A DNA stretch of 64,000 nt, taken from positions 62,001-126,000 of the forward strand of contig DAIDHD010000006.1 in NCBI GenBank assembly GCA_027459765.1. The letters run 5' to 3'. Under the pieces are notes generated by a model that had not been told where the DNA came from, did no database searches, and saw only the letters and a program-made list of their open reading frames with translations. A program made the position numbers and the translations under genes. Below are positions 27,828 to 36,156 of the stretch, in pieces (within the stretch, counting starts at the first letter, position 1; each line of letters opens with the position of its first letter). Origin of the DNA: Gammaproteobacteria bacterium (lineage in GTDB: Bacteria > Pseudomonadota > Gammaproteobacteria > Steroidobacterales > Steroidobacteraceae).

Positions 27828-29132
27828 GTGGACTTAACCGTGGATCTGAATCAGCCCGCCGCCGCCTCCTATTACGAAGACTCGGTTGCCGCCACCGACC
27901 GGCCCGTGCGCGCCGCGCTCGTGGGCGAGCAGGAGTGCGACGTCGCCGTGGTGGGCGCCGGCATCGCCGGCTGCTCGGCCGCGCTGCATCTGGCCGAGCG
28001 TGGCTATCGCGTCGCCCTGCTCGAGGCGCGCCGGGCCGGCTACGGCGCCTCCGGCCGCAGCGGCGGGCAACTGATCTTCGGCCTCGCCGCCGGCCAGGCC
28101 GCGCTCGCCGCCGCGGTGGGCGCCGCGGATGCCCGACGGCTGTTCGACCTGTCGGTGGAGGCGCTCGCGCTGACCCGCGGGCTCATCGAGCGCCACCAGA
28201 TCGAGTGCGACTACCGCGCCAATCACCTGCACGTCGCCGTGCGACGACGCCACCTCGGCGAGATCGCCGCGTGGGAGCGCGAATTGCACGACACCTACGG
28301 CTACCACTCCGCGCGCGCACTCGACCGGGAGGCGCTGCGGGAGCACGTGTCGAGCGAGCGCTACCTCGGCGGACTCCTCGATCCGGCGAGCGGGCACGTG
28401 CACCCGCTCAAGTACACGCTCGGCCTGGCGCGCGCCGCCGAGCGTGCGGGCGTGCGCCTGTACGAGAACACCCGCGTGCTGCGCTACGAGAGCGGCGATA
28501 CGCTGCGCGTCCACAGCGAGGGTGGCGTGATCCGCTGTCGTCACCTCGTGCTCGCCGGCAACGCCTACCTGGGCGCGCTCGCGCCGCGCCTCGCCCGCCG
28601 CATCATCGGCGTCGGCACTTACATGATCGCCACCGAGCCGCTCGAGGAGCAGCGCGCACGTGCGCTCCTGCCCACCGGTGCGGCGGTCGCGGATTTGAAC
28701 TGGATCCTCGACTACTTCCGTCTCTCGGCCGACCAGCGACTGCTGTTCGGCGGCCGGGTGAGCTACAGCGCGCTCGAGCCGCCGGGGCTCGCCGAGTCGA
28801 TGCGTCGGCGCATGCTCGGCATCTTTCCCTCGCTCGCCGACGTGCGAGTCACTCACTGCTGGGGCGGCTTTCTCGACATCACCATGAGCCGCGCCCCCGA
28901 CTTCGGCCGGCTCGCCCCCAATGTGCTCTACCTGCAGGGCTTCTCGGGGCACGGCATGGCGCTCGCGGGCCTCGCGGGACGACTCGCGGCCGAGGCGACC
29001 GCGGGCACCGCCGAGCGCTTCGACGTGTTCGCGCGCATCCCGCACCGCGACTTTCCGGGCGGGCCCTGGCTGCGGCGGCCGGCGCTGGTGCTGGCGATGC
29101 TCTACTACCGCTTGCGGGACGTGCTCGGCTGA
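27828..29132 (+). CDS. puuB: FAD-dependent oxidoreductase, PuuB-like gamma-glutamylputrescine oxidase
   Basis: A 434-residue DAO-family flavoprotein. The dinucleotide-binding motif is VVGAGIAGCSAALHLAERGYRVALLEA (about 41-67), followed by GASGRSGGQ. The C terminus has YLQGFSGHGMALAGLAGRLAAE, typical of this family. PuuB oxidises gamma-glutamylputrescine to the aldehyde. Length (E. coli PuuB is 426) and position opposite the synthetase and hydrolase genes support the call. GTG at 27828 and GTG at 27840 are both possible starts. The stop overlaps the convergent rlmKL gene by 28 bases. Confidence 0.85.
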   Translation: MDLTVDLNQPAAASYYEDSVAATDRPVRAALVGEQECDVAVVGAGIAGCSAALHLAERGYRVALLEARRAGYGASGRSGGQLIFGLAAGQAALAAAVGAADARRLFDLSVEALALTRGLIERHQIECDYRANHLHVAVRRRHLGEIAAWERELHDTYGYHSARALDREALREHVSSERYLGGLLDPASGHVHPLKYTLGLARAAERAGVRLYENTRVLRYESGDTLRVHSEGGVIRCRHLVLAGNAYLGALAPRLARRIIGVGTYMIATEPLEEQRARALLPTGAAVADLNWILDYFRLSADQRLLFGGRVSYSALEPPGLAESMRRRMLGIFPSLADVRVTHCWGGFLDITMSRAPDFGRLAPNVLYLQGFSGHGMALAGLAGRLAAEATAGTAERFDVFARIPHRDFPGGPWLRRPALVLAMLYYRLRDVLG

Positions 29133-31318
29133 CCTTCCGCCGCGGCGTCGGCGGCGTGGCGCAGGAGAAAGCACTGGCGGATGCGCGGATTGCGCTCGAA
29201 GTCCCTGGGCAGCGTCGCCGCGGTCAGGTCCTCGATGGCCGCCACGTCGGCGAGCGCCTCCCGGTCGAGCTTGAAGCGGGTGTAGTTGGTGGAGAACACC
29301 AGACGGCCGTTCCGGCGCAACAAGTGGAGCGCCTGCGTGAGCATGCGCGCGTGATCGCGCTGCACGTCGAGCACGCCGAGCATTTTCTTGGAATTGGAGA
29401 ACGTCGGCGGATCGAGGAAGATCAGGTCGAAGCGCGGCCCGCCGCCGGCGGCGGATTCGAGCCAGCGCAGGCAGTCGGCCCGTTCGAACACGTGCTGCGG
29501 GCCGGAAAGGCCGTTCAAGCGCAGATTGGCCAGCGCCCACTCGAGGTAGGTGGCCGACAGGTCGAGACTCAGGCTCGAGCGCGCGCCCCCGGCCGCCGCG
29601 TACACCGTGGCGGTGCCGGTATAGCAGAAGAGATTCAGAAAATCCCCGCCCGCGGCCCACGCGCGCAGCCGCGCGCGCACCATGCGGTGGTCGAGGAACA
29701 GCCCCGTATCGAGGTAGTCGCTGAAATTGACCAGGAACTCGAGCCCGCCCTCGCGCACCACCTGACGCTGCGCGGCCTCGCCGCGCTTCTCGTACTGGCG
29801 CGCGCCCTTCTGCGGCCGGCGCACCCTCGTGTGCACGCGGGTGAGCGGCAGGCCGAGCGCCTCGGGCAGCGCCGCGAGCGCCTCGCGCCGACGCCGTCGC
29901 GCCGCTTCCGGATCGACGTCACGCGGCGGCGCGTACTCCTGCACGAAGGCGTGGCGCTCGTCGCGGCCGTACAGATCGACCGCGAAGGCGTACTCCGGCA
30001 TGTCCGCGTCGTACAGCCGGTAGCACTCGATCCCCTCGCGTAGCGCCCAGGGCTCGAGCCGGTTGAGGTTCTTGCGCAGCCGATTGGCGAACATGGCCGC
30101 CCCCTCGCGGCTCGCCCACTGCGCCCGGGCCGCCTCGGGCGCGCGCGGTACCGACGGCGCCGCCAGATCGAATCGCAGCAGCCGGCAGTCGATCTGGCCG
30201 TTGAACAACCGGTGCGAACGCTTGGCGTAGATACCCATGCGCGCCGCGAGCCCGGGGTCGCCCGTGAGCACCGCCGCCTGCCACCCGCTGAAGTGCTCGC
30301 GCAGCACTCGACCGAGCTCCGCGTAGGTCGCGGGCAGTTCCTCGGGATCGCCGATGCGTTCGCCGTAGGGGGGATTGACGGCCACGAGCCCGGGCGCAGA
30401 CGGCGGCGCCCGCACCGCGCTCAAGGGGCGGCGCTCGACGTGCACCCACTCGGCGACGCCGGCGCACGCCGCGTTGTCGAGCGCGATCCGCACCGCCGCC
30501 GCATCGACGTCCGAACCGATGACACAGCGCCGCGCCGGCCGCGAACGGCGCCGCATCCACGCCTCGTCGAGCAGGCGCAGCCACAGCGCCGCATCGTGCC
30601 CGTGCCAGCCGAGGAAACCGAAGTAGCCGCGCTCGAGGCCCGGCGCCGCATCGGCGGCGATCAACGCGCCCTCGATGAGCAGGGTACCGGAGCCGCACAT
30701 CGGATCGACCAGCGCGCCGCCGCGCTCCGCGATCCCCGGCCACCCGGAACGCAGCAGCACGGCGGCAGCGACGTTCTCCTTGAGCGGCGCTCGCCCGGAA
30801 TCGCCACGGTAGCCGCGCCGGTGCAGGCTCTCGCCGGCGAAATCCACCGACACCACGGCGCGCGCGCCCTCCACGTGCAGGTGCAGCGGCACGTCCGGCC
30901 GCTCGGGCCTAACGTCCGGGCGCACCCCGGTGGTCTCGCGCAGCGCGTCGCACACCGCGTCCTTCAAGAGCTTCGATCCGTACAGCGTGTGGCGAATCGC
31001 TTCGTTGCCGCCGCTGCAGTCGCAGGCCAGCGTCGCGCCGGTGGCCAGGTGGTCGCGCCAGTCGATGCGCGTCAGCGCGGCGTGCAGCCCGGGCGCGCTC
31101 GCCGCCTCGACCTCGCCCACGGTGAGCAGCACGCGCGTCGCGGTGCGCGACCACAGGCAGGCGCGATAGCCGACTTCCAGGTCGCCGCGGAACTTCACGT
31201 CGCTGCGCCGCTCGCGCACGTCGGTCGCGCCGAATGTCACGAGTTCCTCGGCGAGCACGGAGGCCGCGCCGGTCGGCGCAGTGGCCACCCAGTCGCGCAG
31301 CGGTGCGGCGCCGCTCAC
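29105..31318 (-). CDS. rlmL: Bifunctional 23S rRNA methyltransferase RlmKL
   Basis: A 737-residue fusion that methylates 23S rRNA (m2G2445 and m7G2069 in E. coli). The N terminus carries a THUMP domain (about 45-155), then the RlmL-type domain with LVDPMCGSGTLLIEGALIA and VNPPYGERIG, then the RlmK-type domain with FLNLFCYTGTATVYAA and IFLDPPTFSNSKKM. The GTG at 31318 overlaps the upstream nuclease stop by 4 bases (GTGA); a GTG at 31324 is also in frame. The fused form is characteristic of gammaproteobacteria. Confidence 0.93.
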   Translation of the reverse strand: MSGAAPLRDWVATAPTGAASVLAEELVTFGATDVRERRSDVKFRGDLEVGYRACLWSRTATRVLLTVGEVEAASAPGLHAALTRIDWRDHLATGATLACDCSGGNEAIRHTLYGSKLLKDAVCDALRETTGVRPDVRPERPDVPLHLHVEGARAVVSVDFAGESLHRRGYRGDSGRAPLKENVAAAVLLRSGWPGIAERGGALVDPMCGSGTLLIEGALIAADAAPGLERGYFGFLGWHGHDAALWLRLLDEAWMRRRSRPARRCVIGSDVDAAAVRIALDNAACAGVAEWVHVERRPLSAVRAPPSAPGLVAVNPPYGERIGDPEELPATYAELGRVLREHFSGWQAAVLTGDPGLAARMGIYAKRSHRLFNGQIDCRLLRFDLAAPSVPRAPEAARAQWASREGAAMFANRLRKNLNRLEPWALREGIECYRLYDADMPEYAFAVDLYGRDERHAFVQEYAPPRDVDPEAARRRRREALAALPEALGLPLTRVHTRVRRPQKGARQYEKRGEAAQRQVVREGGLEFLVNFSDYLDTGLFLDHRMVRARLRAWAAGGDFLNLFCYTGTATVYAAAGGARSSLSLDLSATYLEWALANLRLNGLSGPQHVFERADCLRWLESAAGGGPRFDLIFLDPPTFSNSKKMLGVLDVQRDHARMLTQALHLLRRNGRLVFSTNYTRFKLDREALADVAAIEDLTAATLPRDFERNPRIRQCFLLRHAADAAAEGQPSTSRKR

Positions 31319-32775
31319 GGGCACGGCCGCCGCACGGACAGGTCGTGCCAGCGCGCCCGCGGGTTGCGCTCCAGCCAGCGGCTGAGCACCCGATAGACGT
31401 CCACGTCGAAGGCGGCCGGCCGGTCGAGAGCGACGAGACGGTCGAGCTCCTCGGCGGAGCGCGCCGTGCCGACGTAGGTCCAGTGGTCCAGCACGTGCAT
31501 GTCGGTGCCGATCTCGTCCGCCTCACCGCCCCAGCGCGCGGCACGCTCGGCGAGCGCGATGCGGCCGGGGAAGGGCCAGCTCTTCAGCTTGAGCGGCAGC
31601 AGCGCGAGCCCGACGCGCACGCCGTGCAGCTCGAGCGCTTCCTTGCCCACGCAGGCGCCGCGGCACTTGCCCACCTGGTACGCGAAGCACGAGCCGGCGG
31701 ACTTCTCGATTCCCATCACCTTGGCGCAGAGCTGGTGTGCGCGCGCGAGTTCCGCGAGCGCCTTGGCCGCATCCTTCGCCGTATGGAATACGCCGCGGCA
31801 GGCGGCGAACTCCCGCGGCGACAGGTCCGCGATGCACAGTGTCTCGACCGCGCCACTGGCCTCCTCGATGCGCAGCGTGTAGCCGTCCGAGCGCTGGCGC
31901 AGCCGGCGGTTGAACGCCGGCTGGTGCTGCTTGATCCACTGCGACTCGAGCAGCAGAGCGCCGAGTTCACCCGCGGTCTCCACCCAGTCGACGCGGCGAG
32001 TGAGGCGGGCGAGGCGCTGCTCCTTGGAATCGGCGTGCTCGCCGGCGAAGTGCGCCAGCACGCGGGTGCGCAGCGAATTGCTCTTGCCGATGTAGAGCAG
32101 CGCGTCGTCCTCGCCGAGGAAGCGGTACACGCCGGGGCCTTCGGGCAATTCGTCGGCGAGACCGGGCGGCAGGTGCGCCGGCAGACGCGCCGCCGCAAAC
32201 ACCGCCGCGCACGCCTCGGCAAGCCGGGTCCGCGGCAGCGAACGCAGCAGCTCGAACCAGAAGTCCTTGAGTACGCGGGCGTCGCCGAGCGCCCGGTGGC
32301 GCGCCTCGCAGGCGAGCCCGTGGCGCGCGATGATGGCGTCGAGGCCGTGCCGCGGCTGGCCCGGGAACAGCCGCCGCGACAGCTTCACCGTGCAGAGCAC
32401 CTTGGCGGTGAAATTGATCTGCAAGCGGCGGAACTCGGCGCGCAGGAACGAGTAATCGAAGCGCGCATTGTGCGCGACGAACACCGCCCCGGCGAGGCGG
32501 GCACGAACCTGCGCGGCGATCTGCGCAAACGTCGGCGCATCCGCGACCATCGCGTCGCTGATGCCGGTGAAGGCCTGGATCGACGGTGGGATGGCGACGC
32601 CGGGATTGACGAGTTGGCTCCACTCCTCATCGACCCGCCCGTCCACCACCCGCACGATGCCCACCTCGGTGATGCGGTGGTGCGCGGCATTGCCGCCGGT
32701 GGTCTCCAGATCGACGAACACCAGTTCGCGCGGCAGATCCTCGGCTGCGCCGGCGAAAGGTTCAGCCGCGGCCAT
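31315..32775 (-). CDS. DEDDh exonuclease fused to GIY-YIG endonuclease with a UvrC-like four-cysteine region
   Basis: A 486-residue nuclease. The N terminus is a DnaQ-type 3'-5' exonuclease with Asp22/Glu24 (VDLETTGG), Asp107 (HNARFDYSF) and His160/Asp165 (HRALGDARV). A GIY-YIG domain follows (about 213-290) with GVYRF and LLYIGKSNSLRTR. Behind it is a UvrC-like cluster with Cys350, Cys363, Cys371 and Cys375 (SCFAYQVGKCRGAC), resembling the Fe-S cysteine pattern of UvrC and Cho. It likely acts in DNA repair, but no substrate can be assigned. The ATG at 32775 overlaps aguB by 14 bases; the UvrC RNase-H domain is absent. Confidence 0.85.
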   Translation of the reverse strand: MAAAEPFAGAAEDLPRELVFVDLETTGGNAAHHRITEVGIVRVVDGRVDEEWSQLVNPGVAIPPSIQAFTGISDAMVADAPTFAQIAAQVRARLAGAVFVAHNARFDYSFLRAEFRRLQINFTAKVLCTVKLSRRLFPGQPRHGLDAIIARHGLACEARHRALGDARVLKDFWFELLRSLPRTRLAEACAAVFAAARLPAHLPPGLADELPEGPGVYRFLGEDDALLYIGKSNSLRTRVLAHFAGEHADSKEQRLARLTRRVDWVETAGELGALLLESQWIKQHQPAFNRRLRQRSDGYTLRIEEASGAVETLCIADLSPREFAACRGVFHTAKDAAKALAELARAHQLCAKVMGIEKSAGSCFAYQVGKCRGACVGKEALELHGVRVGLALLPLKLKSWPFPGRIALAERAARWGGEADEIGTDMHVLDHWTYVGTARSAEELDRLVALDRPAAFDVDVYRVLSRWLERNPRARWHDLSVRRPCP

Positions 32776-33631
32776 CGAGCGACAAGAGCGGGCGGTACAA
32801 CTCCGGACGTCGGTCCCGGAACACACCCCAGCTCTCGCGATAGCGGCGCACCTCGTCGAGGTCGAAGGTGGCCGTGATCACGGCCTCGGTCTCGCGGTCG
32901 GCTTCCGCCACCTTTTCCCCCGTGTGCGAGGCAATGAAGGAGGAGCCGTAGAAGGTCATGGTGTACTTCTCGCCCTGCTCGGTGCCGATCCGGTTGGAGG
33001 CCACCAGCGGCATCACGTTGGCCGCCGCGTGGCCCTGCATGGTGCGCTGCCAGTGCGCGCTCGAATCGAGGCTCGGATCCTGCGGCTCCGAACCGATGGC
33101 GGTGGGGTAGAGCAGAATTTCCGCGCCGGCGAGCGCCATGGCGCGCGCGGACTCCGGGAACCACTGGTCCCAGCAAATGGCCGCACCGATCCGCCCGAAG
33201 CGCGTGTCGAAGACCCGAAAGCCGGTGTCGCCCGGAGAGAAGTAGAACTTCTCGTGATAGCCCGGCCCTTCCGGAATGTGCGATTTGCGGTACGTGCCCA
33301 CCACCGCGCCGTCGGCGTCGACCATCGCCAGGGAATTGAAGAAGGCCCGGTTGGCGCGCTCGAACACGCTCACCGGCAACACCACGGACAGCTCGCGCGC
33401 GAGGGCGCGGAAATGTTCCACCGCCGGGTGTCCCTCGAGGGGATGCGCGAGATCGAAGTGCCGCGGCGCGTGGTCCTTGCAGAAATACGGCGTCTCGAAC
33501 AGTTCCTGAATGAGGATCACGTTCGCGCCGCTCGCCGCGGCGCGACGAATCAGTGCCTCCGCCCGCGCCACGTTCGCATCGCGGTCCCAAGTGCACGCCA
33601 TTTGCGTGGCGGCTACGCTCACCGGTCGCAT
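32762..33631 (-). CDS. aguB: N-carbamoylputrescine amidase
   Basis: A 289-residue nitrilase-superfamily enzyme with the full triad Glu43 (LIQELFETPYF), Lys116 (YRKSHIP) and Cys153 (AICWDQWFPE). The FETPYFC and GPGYHEKFYFSPGDTGF stretches are typical of plant- and Pseudomonas-type AguB, which converts N-carbamoylputrescine to putrescine, CO2 and ammonia. It follows the PuuR-like gene by 25 bases and is probably co-transcribed, which would place putrescine production under the same regulator as its breakdown. AguA is elsewhere (14160-15335). Confidence 0.93.
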   Translation of the reverse strand: MRPVSVAATQMACTWDRDANVARAEALIRRAAASGANVILIQELFETPYFCKDHAPRHFDLAHPLEGHPAVEHFRALARELSVVLPVSVFERANRAFFNSLAMVDADGAVVGTYRKSHIPEGPGYHEKFYFSPGDTGFRVFDTRFGRIGAAICWDQWFPESARAMALAGAEILLYPTAIGSEPQDPSLDSSAHWQRTMQGHAAANVMPLVASNRIGTEQGEKYTMTFYGSSFIASHTGEKVAEADRETEAVITATFDLDEVRRYRESWGVFRDRRPELYRPLLSLDGRG

Positions 33632-33656
33632 GCTGGCAATGCTACCCGATCGTTCG

Positions 33657-34214
33657 CTAGAACGTCGGCGGAGAACTCGCGCTCACGATCTCGCAATCCT
33701 CCGTGCCCGGATTGCGGAAGCGATGCGGCAGCAGACTCTTGAAGTAATACGCGTCGCCGGGCCCGAGCGTGCGCGCCTCTCCGGCGACGGTGAGCTCGAT
33801 GCGCCCCTTGACGACCACGCCGCCCTCCTCGCCGGCGTGGCTCAGCACCTCGTCGCCGGTGTCGGCGCCGCCCGGATAGCGCTCGTGCAATATCGACATG
33901 CTGCGCTTGGGAAGCTGACTGCCGACCAGACGCAGCTCCACGCTGCCGGTGCCGATGTCGGCGAGTTCGTCGCGGGCGAAGAACACCGGCGAGCGCCCGG
34001 CCAGATCGAGCGTGAAGAAATCGGCGAGCGTCATCGGAATGCCGTCCAGCACCTTTTTGAGCGAACTCACGGACGGACTGACGCGGTTCTGTTCGATCAG
34101 CGAGATCAGGCCGTTGGTCACCCCGGCGCGTTTTGCGAGCTCACGCTGCGACAAGCCGTACATCTGCCGCACTGCTTTCAGGTGAGCGCCCACGTCGATG
34201 TTCATGTCGTTCAT
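33657..34214 (-). CDS. puuR: PuuR-like XRE-cupin transcriptional repressor
   Basis: From the ATG at 34214 the protein is 185 residues, identical in length to E. coli PuuR. The N terminus is an XRE helix-turn-helix (GAHLKAVRQMYGLSQRELAKRAGVTNGLISLIEQNRVSPSVSSLKKVL). The C terminus is a cupin sensor domain (GEEGGVVVKGRIELTVAGEARTLGPGDAYYF, HRF) ending SASSPPTF, similar to the PuuR ending. PuuR binds putrescine and then releases its operators. The gene start lies within an operator-like element, implying autoregulation. An ATG at 34205 and a GTG at 34226 are alternative starts. Confidence 0.88.
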   Translation of the reverse strand: MNDMNIDVGAHLKAVRQMYGLSQRELAKRAGVTNGLISLIEQNRVSPSVSSLKKVLDGIPMTLADFFTLDLAGRSPVFFARDELADIGTGSVELRLVGSQLPKRSMSILHERYPGGADTGDEVLSHAGEEGGVVVKGRIELTVAGEARTLGPGDAYYFKSLLPHRFRNPGTEDCEIVSASSPPTF

Positions 34215-34230
34215 GATATTAAACACCCGG
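34209..34230. promoter_or_regulatory. Candidate PuuR-type operator, copy 2
   Basis: The element begins GTTCATGATATT and ends AAACACCCGG, 20/22 identical to the copy at 27590-27611. It overlaps the puuR start codon and lies in the 126-base interval shared with the divergent aminotransferase gene, so one site could control both. An inverted, shorter relative (CCGGTGTTTTTC) lies at 34262-34273 on the aminotransferase side. Confidence 0.65.
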
Positions 34231-34340
34231 AGGAATGTCTCCTGGCGCTACGGGTGATATTCCGGTGTTTTTCGGGTTCCGAATTGAGCCGGCCGTCCAT
34301 TTTCCTTATCATCCAGGCAACTCACCGGGAGAACCGCAGC

Positions 34341-35678
34341 ATGAACGCCCGACCGCAGCCCGCCCACGCGCACCCTGAATTGGACGCCTTCTGGATGCCA
34401 TTCACGGCCAATCGCCAGTTCAAGGCCAATCCACGGCTGCTCGCACGCGCCAGCGGCATGCACTACTGGACCGAAGACGGACGCGAGGTGCTCGACGCGG
34501 TGGCCGGCCTCTGGTGCGTGAACGCCGGGCACGGTCGGCGCGAAATCGCGGCCGCGGTGGCGCGCCAGCTCGAGACCATGGAATACGCGCCCACCTTCCA
34601 GATGGGACACCCGGTGGCCTTCGAAGTGGCGAACCGGCTGGCGGCGATCGCACCCCCGGGCCTGGATCGCATCTTCTTCACCAATTCCGGCTCGGAATCC
34701 GTGGACACTGCGCTCAAGATCGCGATCGCCTACCACCGCGCCCGCGGCGCGGGCCAACGGGTGCGATTCATCGGCCGCGAAAAGGGCTACCACGGCGTCG
34801 GTTTCGGCGGCATGTCGGTCGGCGGCATGGTGAACAACCGCAAGGTCTTCGGCGCCTCCATGCTGCCCGGCGTCGACCACCTGCCGCACACTCTCGACAT
34901 AGAACACAATGCCTTCTCTCGCGGCCTGCCCGCCTGGGGCGCGCACCTGGCGAACGAACTGGAGCGGCTCATCGCGCTGCACGACGCCTCCACCATCGCG
35001 GCGGTGATCGTCGAACCGATCTCCGGCTCGGCGGGCGTGGTGCTGCCGCCGCTCGGTTACCTGAAGCGCCTGCGCGAGATCTGCGATCAGCACGACATCC
35101 TGTTGATCTTCGACGAGGTGATCACCGGATTCGGCCGCATCGGCACGCCCTTCGCCGCACAGGCCTTCGACGTCACGCCGGACATCATGACCACCGCCAA
35201 GGGCCTCACCAACGGCGCCATCCCGATGGGCGCGGTGTTCGCGCACCGCAAGATCTACGACGCGCTGATGCACGGGCCGGAGAACGCCATCGAACTGTTC
35301 CACGGCTACACCTATTCCGCGCACCCGGCCGCCTGCGCCGCCGCGCTCGCAACGCTCGACATCTACCAGGGCGAGGGGCTGCTGACGCGCGCCGCGACTC
35401 TCGCGCCGACCTGGCAGGACGCGGTCCACGAGCTGCGCGGTTTGCCGCACGTGCGCGACATCCGCAACTACGGACTGATCGGGGCCGTCGAACTGGAGCC
35501 GCGGCCTGGCAAGCCGGGAGCGCGCGCGTTCGAGGTGTTCCTGAAGTGCTTCGAGCGCGGCGTGATGGTGCGTCAGACGGGCGACGTGATCGCCATGTCG
35601 CCGCCGCTGATCATCGAGCCTTCGCACATTGCGCGCATCGTCGAGACCCTCGGCGCGGCGATTCGCGAAGTGGCCTGA
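34341..35678 (+). CDS. Omega-amino acid/polyamine: pyruvate aminotransferase (class III)
   Basis: A 445-residue class III PLP aminotransferase. The opening LDAFWMPFTANRQFKANPRLL is typical of beta-alanine/omega-amino acid:pyruvate transaminases (BauA/AptA), and related SpuC enzymes act on putrescine. Visible motifs are FTNSGSESVDTALKIA, IFDEVITGFGR and the PLP lysine in MTTAKGLTNGAIPMGAV. The ATG at 34341 has a GGGAG site 8 bases upstream. Divergent placement from puuR suggests a role in polyamine or GABA breakdown, for example GABA to succinate semialdehyde. The exact amine donor is inferred. Confidence 0.85.
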   Translation: MNARPQPAHAHPELDAFWMPFTANRQFKANPRLLARASGMHYWTEDGREVLDAVAGLWCVNAGHGRREIAAAVARQLETMEYAPTFQMGHPVAFEVANRLAAIAPPGLDRIFFTNSGSESVDTALKIAIAYHRARGAGQRVRFIGREKGYHGVGFGGMSVGGMVNNRKVFGASMLPGVDHLPHTLDIEHNAFSRGLPAWGAHLANELERLIALHDASTIAAVIVEPISGSAGVVLPPLGYLKRLREICDQHDILLIFDEVITGFGRIGTPFAAQAFDVTPDIMTTAKGLTNGAIPMGAVFAHRKIYDALMHGPENAIELFHGYTYSAHPAACAAALATLDIYQGEGLLTRAATLAPTWQDAVHELRGLPHVRDIRNYGLIGAVELEPRPGKPGARAFEVFLKCFERGVMVRQTGDVIAMSPPLIIEPSHIARIVETLGAAIREVA

Positions 35679-35702
35679 CCGCCGGCCGCGCAAGGACCCG
35701 GT

Positions 35703-36101
35703 TCAGGTGCCGTCGGGAGCCGAGCCCGGCGGCGCCGTTCCCGCGGGCGGTTCGTAGAGCGCGTACCACTTGCGGCAAGGCGCCAGCACCTCCCACGTGC
35801 CGGCGAATCCGGCCGGTACCACGAAGGCATCGCCGGCGCGAAACTCGCGCCGCTCGCCGGCGTCGGATTCGATGCGCACCCGGCCCTCGAGCAGCATGCA
35901 GAATTCGTGCTCGCTGTACTGCACTCGCCACTTGCCGACGCTGCTGCTCCACACCCCGCAGAAGAACCGTCCCTGGGGATCGGCGTACTGGTTCGCGAGC
36001 CGCCCCCGGGGTATGCCCGCGAGGATTCTCTCCGGGGCCGGATTGGCGGATTCGCCGGGCGCGGATTGATCGAGCACCACGATGCGCGGGGATTCGTTCA
36101 T
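35703..36101 (-). CDS. Cupin-domain protein
   Basis: A 132-residue single-domain cupin of the DUF861/Cupin_3 type. It has the paired beta-barrel motifs EHEFCMLLEGRVRIES and FRAGDAFVVPAGFAGTWEV. Such small cupins often lie beside polyamine or amino-acid oxidation genes, but no activity can be assigned. It is convergent with the aminotransferase gene (24 bases between the stops). The metal-binding His set is incomplete, so an enzymatic role is uncertain. Confidence 0.75.
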   Translation of the reverse strand: MNESPRIVVLDQSAPGESANPAPERILAGIPRGRLANQYADPQGRFFCGVWSSSVGKWRVQYSEHEFCMLLEGRVRIESDAGERREFRAGDAFVVPAGFAGTWEVLAPCRKWYALYEPPAGTAPPGSAPDGT

Positions 36102-36156
36102 GCCCGCATCCTAGGCGCGAGCGACCTGCGCGCACAAGCGCGAGCGGCGCCGGCGC

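Noticed and set aside
27834-29660. A 608-codon minus-strand frame opposite the FAD oxidase
   Set aside because: The oxidase carries a complete FAD motif, and the opposing frame reads through the rlmKL 3' end with Arg/His-rich noise.
33510-34340. Upstream extension of the aminotransferase frame
   Set aside because: It is antisense to aguB and puuR; the family N terminus begins at 34341.
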